DNA of 64,000 nucleotides from Acutalibacter sp. 1XD8-36. Lineage in GTDB: Bacteria > Bacillota > Clostridia > Oscillospirales > Acutalibacteraceae. Positions 35,276-42,610 of this stretch are shown piece after piece (positions within the stretch are counted from its first letter, which is position 1; each line of letters begins with the position of its first letter). The notes beneath the pieces are model-generated. The model made no database searches and had not been told where the DNA came from. It was given only the letters and a program-made list of their open reading frames with translations. The position numbers and the translations under genes are program-made. The stretch is taken from NCBI RefSeq assembly GCF_009917525.1, contig NZ_QZDU01000001.1, positions 310,001 to 374,000 on the forward strand. The letters are read 5' to 3'.

Positions 35276-36012
35276 TACTCTCCCCTCTTCCTCTTATCTT
35301 TCCGAAAGCTGTAAATCCCCAAGGCCAGCAGGACCACTCCGCTTAAAGCCATTGCCGCGTAAAGCGGCAGCAGCTCTGTATCATCACCTGTGCGCACCAC
35401 CTGAGTACGGTTGCCTGTCTGATTGTTGGTAGCCCCAAGCTCTACAGCAAAATTCATCTGCAAATCCGCCAAAGTGTTTTGGTAGTCGTTGATATGTGAC
35501 TCTCCGTCAAAAGCAACCTCAAGCGTAACCGCTCCTGACTGGTTTGTGGTCAGGGAGTCCAGGAAGAAGAAATCCTTCAATGCTCCTGTAGCTCCATGGA
35601 GGCCTTCACCAATAGTGCCGCTGTTGTCACCACCGACTTTCTCGCTGTCATAAAGAATTTTCTCCTTACCGGTCTTATCCTTGTAAGTAAGTTTATAGGT
35701 ATAGGCACCGCCCTCAGCTACCGAGCTCCCATCTTCCATAGAGGTTATAACATCGTTGCGCATATACCAGTCGGTAGATTTGGCATTTTTATTAACCAGT
35801 TTTATGGTAACAACCGCATTGTCCCCGGGCTGAAGCCCACGAAAAACATCGGTTATCTCACCTGAGTCAAAGTTCTCCTCCAGCTTATCGGTAAAAGTCA
35901 CCTGCCAGTTTGAGTTGCCATAATAAGTATCAGCACTGGCATCGAGCCCTACAAAAATCAGGATGGCCCCCGCCACAAAGCATAGGCATAGCTTTTTCAA
36001 CTTTCCTGTCAT
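35275..36012 (-). CDS. Surface protein with VVRTGD sorting-like tail
   Basis: 245 residues. Signal peptide ending near DASA, a beta-rich ectodomain beginning NSNWQVTFTDKLEENFDSGEITDVFRGLQPGD (TasA/DUF-like NVxTxQPGD style), then VVRTGDDTELLPLYAAMALSGVVLLALG and SFRKDKRKRGE. The V-x-x-T-G-D, hydrophobic helix and basic tail resemble a non-LPxTG wall-sorting signal. With a class B sortase three genes on, it is the best candidate substrate. This is inference from layout. Confidence 0.75.
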   Translation of the reverse strand: MTGKLKKLCLCFVAGAILIFVGLDASADTYYGNSNWQVTFTDKLEENFDSGEITDVFRGLQPGDNAVVTIKLVNKNAKSTDWYMRNDVITSMEDGSSVAEGGAYTYKLTYKDKTGKEKILYDSEKVGGDNSGTIGEGLHGATGALKDFFFLDSLTTNQSGAVTLEVAFDGESHINDYQNTLADLQMNFAVELGATNNQTGNRTQVVRTGDDTELLPLYAAMALSGVVLLALGIYSFRKDKRKRGE

Positions 36013-36025
36013 TCACGCGCCTCCT

Positions 36026-36823
36026 TTATCTAAGGCTCAGCTTTTTATCGGAGGATATGCTTACCTCACGGCCCCAGGTGCTCCAGATAGCGTCCTTGGC
36101 GTTGTGGGTCTGTACAGCGTTTACTTCAACCTCCAAACGGAATTCCACGCCGTCATAGTCGTATGTGGTGGTTATCACCGTATAGCCTTCCTTATTAGTA
36201 GTCTTAGTCTGGGTAACATGGTCTGCAGCCAACCCGTCAACCTTCAGCGTATCGCTAAATGGTAGAGTAGTCTCTCCAGATGGCAGAATACTGTCATAAT
36301 ACAGCACAATGCGTTCCGGGGTAGTTGACTCATTGTCCAGCAACCAGCGGTTCGTATTCACAAAATTTAAATCTATAAGGTCCGGTGAAAGGTCAAGAAG
36401 CTTCTCCTCGCTGCCATCTTCCTTTACCTTCACCCAGTAGCGGTATATGTTCACCCGCACGTACTGGTCAATATTGCCACTATTATGCACTGCCAGCTTC
36501 TCGTCATAGACCTTCCCCATCAAGAAATTTTCATTCTCGTCCAACAGGTTTTGGAAAAGCCGCTGGTCTACTGGCACCGAGTTCACGTCCCAGTTGCCGT
36601 CAGCCGTCTTCTTATCGTAATCACGCCACGCAATAAATGACCCGTTTTCAACAAGGCTTACACCAATATTAAGTGTCTGGACGCGTGAGGTATAGGTTTT
36701 TGAAAAGAACGTAAGGGCCGCCCGGGCACTGCCGATACTGCTGCTGATAAGCAGCACTGCCGCAACAGCAAATAGAGCCAGATTCCCCAGTGTCATTCCT
36801 TTGATTCTGCGCTTTTTCCCCAT
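36026..36823 (-). CDS. TasA/camelysin-like fibre protein, long
   Basis: 265 residues from the ATG at 36821-36823, overlapping the stop of the upstream gene. Signal peptide TLGNLALFAVAAVLLISSSIGSARAALTFFSKTYTS: SipW-type, with ALT.FS..Y behind the cleavage site. LAVHNSGNIDQYVRVNIYRYW and VLYYDSILPSGETT are of the TasA/CalY kind. Expected to be cleaved by the adjacent SipW and to form or cap extracellular fibres. Confidence 0.75.
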   Translation of the reverse strand: MGKKRRIKGMTLGNLALFAVAAVLLISSSIGSARAALTFFSKTYTSRVQTLNIGVSLVENGSFIAWRDYDKKTADGNWDVNSVPVDQRLFQNLLDENENFLMGKVYDEKLAVHNSGNIDQYVRVNIYRYWVKVKEDGSEEKLLDLSPDLIDLNFVNTNRWLLDNESTTPERIVLYYDSILPSGETTLPFSDTLKVDGLAADHVTQTKTTNKEGYTVITTTYDYDGVEFRLEVEVNAVQTHNAKDAIWSTWGREVSISSDKKLSLR

Positions 36824-37326
36824 CACTCAGCACTCCTTTCCCGGGCCTTCAGTTTCCTGTTCCAGTCCGCGTAGGGTTTGCCATTATCGTCATATCTAAC
36901 CGGCGTACTCTCATAAACTACAACGACATTAAATTCCTGCCCATCTATCGGGTCCTTAGGAGGATTCTCGATTTTGACAAGCAACTCCGGGGTTTCCTGT
37001 CCGGGCCCGAGAATGCCATTATAATAGTAATAGCCGTCTTTTCCATCTGTCCAATCATCGCCTGTAATATAGGTCAGCTTATATTCACTGCCGGCAAAGG
37101 CCCTTGCCCGAATATACAGCGATTCATCGCCGGTATTGGATATAATCACATGTTTAGTCCAGTCCAGCACATCTTCCTTTATCTCTGTGTCTACCTTTCT
37201 GGGCTGCAGCCGGATGCCTCCCTTGGCTTCGGTATAGGTGGAGAAATATCCCCAAGCAAGTGGGAGATTAGCTGCCAAAATCAGGATAATTGCAATTCCT
37301 GCAAAAATAAGCGATTTCTTTTTCAA
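36823..37326 (-). CDS. TasA/camelysin-like fibre protein, short
   Basis: 167 residues. Signal IFAGIAIILILAANLPLAWGYFSTYTEAKGGI, SipW-type cut before YFST-like residues, then KHVIISNTGDESLYIRARAFAGSEYKLTY and PGQETPELLVKIENPP. Smaller sibling of the next gene with the same TasA-like framework. No membrane anchor at the C-terminus, so released or polymerised. Confidence 0.72.
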   Translation of the reverse strand: MKKKSLIFAGIAIILILAANLPLAWGYFSTYTEAKGGIRLQPRKVDTEIKEDVLDWTKHVIISNTGDESLYIRARAFAGSEYKLTYITGDDWTDGKDGYYYYNGILGPGQETPELLVKIENPPKDPIDGQEFNVVVVYESTPVRYDDNGKPYADWNRKLKARERSAE

Positions 37327-37341
37327 AGCTCCCTCGCCTCC

Positions 37342-38385
37342 TTACTCCTCTGTACTGTCGACCTGTTGTGTTACATGCCATTCGCCGTCACTATAAGTAA
37401 ACTTGTTAGTTATCGTACCGCCCCCATTGGGAGGGCTATCTTCATCATAATCATTTATAAATTCTACCTGGGCTACTTCGTCAGCTTCAATTACAGCTGT
37501 ACCCTCTGCGCTGCCAACTATCTCATATTTTGCACCGGAATAAATCTCCGTAACTGTTACCGTAACACCAACCGGCAGCTCTACTGTCAGCACCTGCTTG
37601 CCTGAAGATGAAAATGTAATGGTGCGCACATCGCTGTAATGCTTGCCGTTTTCATCCCAGTCAAGCTGGAAAACAAATGTCGCTGGTCCATAGGCAGTAT
37701 CAAAGGTCCTTAGGGTCTTGACTATCTCAAGCTTCCCCTTTAAGTCGTTAAGTTCAGGCTTTAAATTGACCTCCAAATCGTAAATCCAATCGCCGGGGTT
37801 TGCGGTATTGATTACCCCATCCTCAGGCAGTTTACTCGGCAGTGAAACCAGCTCCGGGGCAAAGGTATACAGATGTTTACCTGTCCTGACCTGAGTGACT
37901 GTCCTGCTGTTGCCGTCTTCGTCAGTTACGGTCCTCACATAGTCGGTGTCGCCCTTTTTATGGGCAACCAGAAGATAGAGCCCCGATTGCAGCTCGATTT
38001 TTGTGCCCGTCTTAATGTCTTTCTGGTCAGGCGTATAGGTATCGGAAGTCAGCACTGTATTCGCTGCCGACTGCGCCACCTCCGCCCACCTATCGTCGGC
38101 TATGTCCTGGGGGATTTTAAGCAGGTCAAAGGGCTTTATCGTCTCAAAAGAATAGCTATTCTGCTCAGCCTTCATATCAGCTACTTTGTACAGGTCAACG
38201 ACCACATCTGCCCCGGACAAATCCTCGAGCATCTCATTGTCTGACGTACTGCACGGATTCACGGTCAGCCAGCACTGTCTGTTCAGGTCCAGCGGCTCGT
38301 TGGCCGCGGCGGCCCATATCTGGGTCGCAAGCAAAGTTGACAGTACCACCGCCAGCAGTATAGCTAGCAAACGCCTGATATTCAT
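37342..38385 (-). CDS. Secreted pilin-like protein without sorting signal
   Basis: 347 residues. Signal peptide (RLLAILLAVVLSTLLATQIWAAAA), a Cys pair, an N-terminal pilin-like domain (~30-190; GADVVVDLYKVADM, LQSGLYLLVAHK) and a FctA/DUF5979-like module (~225-330; GKLEIVKTLRTFDTAYGPATFVFQLDW, VTVTEIYSGAKYEIV with an E-box-like Glu). No LPxTG or C-terminal helix. Placed behind the class C sortase; likely a minor or tip pilin anchored by other means. Confidence 0.75.
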   Translation of the reverse strand: MNIRRLLAILLAVVLSTLLATQIWAAAANEPLDLNRQCWLTVNPCSTSDNEMLEDLSGADVVVDLYKVADMKAEQNSYSFETIKPFDLLKIPQDIADDRWAEVAQSAANTVLTSDTYTPDQKDIKTGTKIELQSGLYLLVAHKKGDTDYVRTVTDEDGNSRTVTQVRTGKHLYTFAPELVSLPSKLPEDGVINTANPGDWIYDLEVNLKPELNDLKGKLEIVKTLRTFDTAYGPATFVFQLDWDENGKHYSDVRTITFSSSGKQVLTVELPVGVTVTVTEIYSGAKYEIVGSAEGTAVIEADEVAQVEFINDYDEDSPPNGGGTITNKFTYSDGEWHVTQQVDSTEE

Positions 38386-38406
38386 GGCAATTCCTCCTTC
38401 ACAAAG

Positions 38407-39276
38407 CTACTTTTTCTTGAATATGTCACGCAGGTCTTCCGGGGTTATCCTGGGTTTGCGGCGGCGGAAGTATACCAGCGCCACGACCAGCAGCAAAAAC
38501 AGTATCGGTATGCCCACGGCGGGGATGACCACATAGTTCGGCACCCTAACCGCTTCCGACGCGGCAACCAGCGTCCCGCCCACATCCTCAATGCGCCGCC
38601 CCCTTAGCAGCAGCCGGTGGCTGTTCACTCCGTAGGGCGTGCAGGTCTGGAGCGTGCACAGGTCCTCCCCCTGGTACAGGTTCATCTGTGAGATGTCCTC
38701 TGGCAGGACTGTGACTATCTGCTCTATCTGATAGGTATAAACCTCATTGAGCACGGAAATAGTAAATACGTCTCCCACCTTGAGCTGGTCCAAGTCCGTA
38801 AACAGCCTGGCGGACGGCAGCCCGCGGTGCCCCGAGACGGCGGCATGGGTGCCCGCCCCGCCCACCGGCAGGGACGTGCCCGACAGGTGCCCGCTGGCAA
38901 TCTGCAGAACTGCCTCGTCGGTGCCGTGGTATATCGGCAGGTTTACACCTATCAGCGGGATGTTGATATACCCCATGATACCTGTGCCGCTCACATCCAG
39001 AAGGCTGTTATACTCAGCCTCCTCCTCCGGCGAGAGCACCCAGCGGTTGGGCTTGGTCCACATGCGCTCGTTATACTCCCTGGCAGCGTTCAGAATCTCG
39101 TCAATCTCCTCCTGGGACATTGCGTCCACAGTCTCCACATAGGCCGCGATTGCCCTTGACTGGTGCATGGAGTTCCACCAGTCAGAGAAGGAAGGGTACA
39201 GCAATAAGCAGAGCCCCGCCAGCACAATGACAAATAAGAGTATATTAGTCAAATTCTTTTTTAGCCATTTCGCCAT
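38407..39276 (-). CDS. Class C (pilus-polymerising) sortase
   Basis: 289 residues from the ATG at 39274-39276. Two membrane helices, N-terminal (~9-28) and C-terminal (~245-270), as in class C. Catalytic His in AVSGHRGLPSARLFTDLDQL, Cys in TLQTCTPYGVNSHRLLLRGRR with Arg. The DPW/DPF lid motif of many class C enzymes is not visible before the barrel. It should link the major pilin at 39394-40983 head to tail. Confidence 0.94.
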   Translation of the reverse strand: MAKWLKKNLTNILLFVIVLAGLCLLLYPSFSDWWNSMHQSRAIAAYVETVDAMSQEEIDEILNAAREYNERMWTKPNRWVLSPEEEAEYNSLLDVSGTGIMGYINIPLIGVNLPIYHGTDEAVLQIASGHLSGTSLPVGGAGTHAAVSGHRGLPSARLFTDLDQLKVGDVFTISVLNEVYTYQIEQIVTVLPEDISQMNLYQGEDLCTLQTCTPYGVNSHRLLLRGRRIEDVGGTLVAASEAVRVPNYVVIPAVGIPILFLLLVVALVYFRRRKPRITPEDLRDIFKKK

Positions 39277-39299
39277 AAACAAGGCTCTCCTTACTGATG

Positions 39300-39340
39300 T
39301 CCCCCGAAGGGGATACCCGCCGCCGGTTAGCAGCGGGTAT
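39300..39340 (-). promoter_or_regulatory. Tandem hairpins between major pilin and sortase C
   Basis: On the minus strand ATACCCGC...GCGGGTAT (39313-39340), with further internal GC pairing, is directly followed by TCCCC-TTCG-GGGGA (39300-39313), a stable tetraloop hairpin. There is no T-run behind, so partial terminator, RNA processing or 3'-end protection are all possible. The position would set a pilin-rich, sortase-poor ratio. Confidence 0.65.
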
Positions 39341-39393
39341 AAATTTCTAACTACGAACTCATAAAACCTGTGCTCTAAAACCTCTCAGGCCAA

Positions 39394-40983
39394 TCAGCCG
39401 TGCATACGCTTCTTGGTGAACAGCAGCACGCCTGCGCCGACTACCAGGACTGCACCTACGATGTAGATGATGGTTGTGCCCATGCCGCCGGTGCTGGGGA
39501 GGACTGAGCCCTTGTTGTTGACAACAGTGACAAGCGTACTACCAGTTTGATCGCCATATTCATACGTGCATTCACCTGTAGGATTGTCATCATCATCAAG
39601 AACAGCCGTTATAGTAATTGTCAAATCCTCCATTGTGTTATAGCCATCCGGAGTCTTTGTCTCTTTCAAGACATACTTACCAGCCGCCAAGCCATGAACA
39701 GTGAATTTGTTCTCAGTATCACCTTCATTGGCTACAATCGCGCTAACTGGCTTGTAGTCCTCTGGCAGAGTTTCTTTATTGTTCCAAACAAAATATCTGC
39801 CCTGCTCATCCTGATAAACCTGAATCTCCTCATCGTTCTCGGTATACAGCTTGAACTCAGCACCTTTCAGCGGAGCATTTTCGCCGTCAACCTTCTCGCC
39901 ATTCAGGTCATACACGTACACTTTGGTTTCAATCGGAGTACCCTCCTGCCAATCCTCACCATCATGACTATAATCCCATATAGCAGTGTTGTTTACATAA
40001 TCCAGCTCAATGGCATCTTCATTCACAATGGCCTGATAAGTCAACTCAACAACCACATTGCCTATGCTCGGCATTTTCTCTCCAAGCAAAGCTTTAATGT
40101 CAAATGAATTAACTTTCACAATGATTTTCTGCTCATCATCTGGCTCGAAAACATCTATTCCAGGCATCGAGGACAAATCAGAAATTACATTTCCCTCATT
40201 ATCCTTAATGACCAGCTTTGCAGAGTTCTCCACATATGTGTGGCCTTTACTCATAGTATCAGTGAGTTTGACAAAATATTTTTCGTTTAAATTCATCGTG
40301 CCAACTGAGACAGTAGCTGTAACCTTATAATCCAGGGTTTTACCAACCTCAGAATCCATAATCTTTTTATACTCTGCATCAACTGCCTCTTGAGCTTCTT
40401 TAACGCTCTTATCGGGGATAAGAATTTCCGGCTTAGGAGTAATTGTAGTATCACCTACAACCTGCACCATCACGTTGGAACGAGAATCGGTGCCTGTAAT
40501 GTCTGCATCATCTGTTATATCGATTACAACATAATAGCCGCCAGGCAAATTATTCCAAGTAATTGTACCATCGACTGCGTTAGGCGTATCCGTAAAAGAA
40601 TTACCAAAGCTACCCCTGATATTTTCAATTTCAGTATCTAATTGAGCTGAAGTCATTTCAGAAAGTTTCTTTGCATACTCTGATGCGGTCATCTCCTGCC
40701 CATTTGTATCTTGCGCTTTATAGCCTGAATTGCCCCATTCGACATCGCCCAGAGTACCTGTAGGTATATTAGTTCCACCAGGTAAAACTGTACCAGTAAG
40801 CAACTGATAGATTACATACTTATGGCCTTCTTGGGCATTATTCATTGTTAGGGTGTACTTGCCTTCTGTTGTGGTATCAGGACTCGTAGCCGTACCGTCT
40901 TCACTTGCCATCGCCGGAATAGCAAACGCTGCGCAGATGGCTAAGGCCAATACCAGAGCCAAAAGCTTTTTGATTTGTTTCAT
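39394..40983 (-). CDS. Major LPxTG pilin (SpaA/BcpA type)
   Basis: 529 residues from the ATG at 40981-40983 (GAAAGGA upstream). Signal peptide ending AIPAMA; N-terminal pilin domain (~25-185), a pilin-motif-like Lys in TITPKPEILIPDKSV (~190), a D2-type fimbrial domain (~200-370), a CnaB-like D3 with GAEFKLYTENDEEIQ and the E-box YVLKETKTPDGY, then LPSTGGMGT, hydrophobic helix and KKRMHG. All the elements needed for sortase-C polymerisation with intramolecular isopeptide bonds are visible. Confidence 0.94.
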   Translation of the reverse strand: MKQIKKLLALVLALAICAAFAIPAMASEDGTATSPDTTTEGKYTLTMNNAQEGHKYVIYQLLTGTVLPGGTNIPTGTLGDVEWGNSGYKAQDTNGQEMTASEYAKKLSEMTSAQLDTEIENIRGSFGNSFTDTPNAVDGTITWNNLPGGYYVVIDITDDADITGTDSRSNVMVQVVGDTTITPKPEILIPDKSVKEAQEAVDAEYKKIMDSEVGKTLDYKVTATVSVGTMNLNEKYFVKLTDTMSKGHTYVENSAKLVIKDNEGNVISDLSSMPGIDVFEPDDEQKIIVKVNSFDIKALLGEKMPSIGNVVVELTYQAIVNEDAIELDYVNNTAIWDYSHDGEDWQEGTPIETKVYVYDLNGEKVDGENAPLKGAEFKLYTENDEEIQVYQDEQGRYFVWNNKETLPEDYKPVSAIVANEGDTENKFTVHGLAAGKYVLKETKTPDGYNTMEDLTITITAVLDDDDNPTGECTYEYGDQTGSTLVTVVNNKGSVLPSTGGMGTTIIYIVGAVLVVGAGVLLFTKKRMHG

Positions 40984-41032
40984 TCTCTCATATCCTTTCA
41001 AAATATAATTTATATCTGACCTGTCCGCCAGC

Positions 41033-41614
41033 TCACTTCACACCGCCAATAGCCGTAATAGGCCAAACGCGGAATAGCAGCTTGCCGACTATCAGGTCTT
41101 GTGTTACCGCGCCCAGAGCCGTGTTTCGGCTGTCCACGGACTGGGCGCGGTTATCACCCAGTACAAAAAATTCATCCTGAGGTACACTGTAGGGAAATGT
41201 CACATTAGATTCGCCGAGGGTCTTCTCGGTTACATAGGGCTCCGAGATGGCCTGGCCATTTACGGTAACATTGCCGTCCCCGTCGATATCGACCTCGTCC
41301 CCGCCCTTTGCGATAATGCGCTTCACAAGCAGGGTATTGTTGTAGTAAAAGGCAACGATGTCTCCCCGCTGGTACTCCGAGGCCTTGCCTGTCACCACAA
41401 AGTCGCCGTTTCTAAGGGTCGTGTTCATGGCCTCCCCTTTTATCTCCAGCACCGGAAACATAAGGACCGCCACTATGACCGCCGCGGCTGTCACCACCAG
41501 CAGCACAAATATCGTGCTTCTCAGCACCCGGTTGTACTCTTTCCTGTTGTTCTCTTTCTTTAGTTCAGCCTCGATTTGCTCGATGGTCGGTAACTCAAGC
41601 TCCTTGCCTTTCAT
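41033..41614 (-). CDS. Signal peptidase I homologue with Ser-to-Ala in the active site
   Basis: 193 residues from the ATG at 41612-41614. N-terminal helix (~33-55), then EIKGEAMNTTLRNGD, where active paralogues have G-x-S-M-x-P-T-L. The codon at 41430-41432 reads GCC, so the nucleophile Ser is Ala62; the Pro is lost too. The general-base Lys is kept (TLLVKRIIAKGGD, Lys98) as are GDNRAQSVDSRN. Probably a pseudoenzyme. Streptococcal pilus loci contain a SipA of this family lacking catalytic residues that is needed for pilus assembly (established knowledge), so a chaperone-like role is likely. Confidence 0.9.
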   Translation of the reverse strand: MKGKELELPTIEQIEAELKKENNRKEYNRVLRSTIFVLLVVTAAAVIVAVLMFPVLEIKGEAMNTTLRNGDFVVTGKASEYQRGDIVAFYYNNTLLVKRIIAKGGDEVDIDGDGNVTVNGQAISEPYVTEKTLGESNVTFPYSVPQDEFFVLGDNRAQSVDSRNTALGAVTQDLIVGKLLFRVWPITAIGGVK

Positions 41615-41625
41615 CAGCACCCCTG

Positions 41626-42579
41626 TCAGCGCTTGGGCCGCAGCACCTGGCTCTGGGACACCGGCCTGCCATCGACTATCTCCACGGCGTTGAGCATCTG
41701 CATACTGTTCTCCGGCGGGACCTCTGGGGCCGGGATAAATTCATCCGGGCTCTGCGGCGGGTACGCCGGGTATGACGGGTACGATGGCTCCGGCACGGCC
41801 GGGACAGGAGGCTGCTGCTCCCTTGCATATGCCGCGTATCTATACTGCGGCTCGTTATAGTAGGCGCGAGGCTGCTCCTTCATATACTGCGGCTGGCTCC
41901 ACTGGCCCGCCGGCATTGGCGGCGGCTCTCTGAAGTGCTGAGGCTCCCGGTAAGGGGGAGGAGGCTCTCTGTAGGCCTGAGGCTGCCGGTAAACCGGCGG
42001 CGGTGCCTGGGGCCTGGGACGCTCCCTCTTGGGCTGCTGGGCCTGATGGCCCTGGTTCTGCACCGGCCCAAACAGATAGTCGTAGTATTCCTGCTCCCTG
42101 CGCGTATGCCTCCCGGTAACCGGCGCCTCTCCTGCCACGTGACCGTCGGTATACCTCGCGTCTCCATGCCGTGCCTGAGGCTGCGGCGCAGTCCTGACCG
42201 GCTGCTGTACAGGCGGTACCGGGGGCGGGGCCGCCGACGGTGCAGCGCGGGGAGCTGTAGCCGCTGGCTGCTGCTGTACCGGTGGCGGAGGGGCATAGTA
42301 ATCATCTGGGACCGGCACTGCAGCCACAGCAGTCCCCGCTCCGTCAGCCTTTATTGCGCCGCCTTGAGCAGACTGCAGGGCTGCACGCAGCTTATGTATC
42401 TGCGTGTCCTTGTCGTCAAGACGGCGTTTCAGCCGCTCGTAGCTCTCCTCAAGCTGCTGCAGTTTGTCCTGCGCCTCAGCTAATTCCAGCTTTGCCTTTT
42501 CAGCCTCCCTGCCCTGCGCAAGCATAAGCTGCAAAAGCTCCCTGCGCCCGAGTTTGTGGAGTTCCTTATCTGTCAACAA
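41626..42579 (-). CDS. Cytoplasmic coiled-coil and Pro/Gln/Tyr-rich protein
   Basis: 317 residues, no signal peptide. Residues ~1-72 form a coiled coil (ELHKLGRRELLQLMLAQGRE ... LEESYERLKRRLDDKDTQIHKLRAAL). Residues ~85-290 are low-complexity and rich in P, Q, Y and R (YREPPPPYREPQHFREPPP), with a conserved-looking REQEYYDYLFG. The C-terminus is MLNAVEIVDGRPVSQSQVLRPKR. Similar proteins are found beside sortase-pilus genes in Clostridia; function unknown, perhaps a scaffold that localises secretion and sortase at the membrane. Confidence 0.7.
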   Translation of the reverse strand: MLTDKELHKLGRRELLQLMLAQGREAEKAKLELAEAQDKLQQLEESYERLKRRLDDKDTQIHKLRAALQSAQGGAIKADGAGTAVAAVPVPDDYYAPPPPVQQQPAATAPRAAPSAAPPPVPPVQQPVRTAPQPQARHGDARYTDGHVAGEAPVTGRHTRREQEYYDYLFGPVQNQGHQAQQPKRERPRPQAPPPVYRQPQAYREPPPPYREPQHFREPPPMPAGQWSQPQYMKEQPRAYYNEPQYRYAAYAREQQPPVPAVPEPSYPSYPAYPPQSPDEFIPAPEVPPENSMQMLNAVEIVDGRPVSQSQVLRPKR

Positions 42580-42610
42580 GCCACCCCCTTTCTGCGGTCT
42601 CTGTGTTTGT

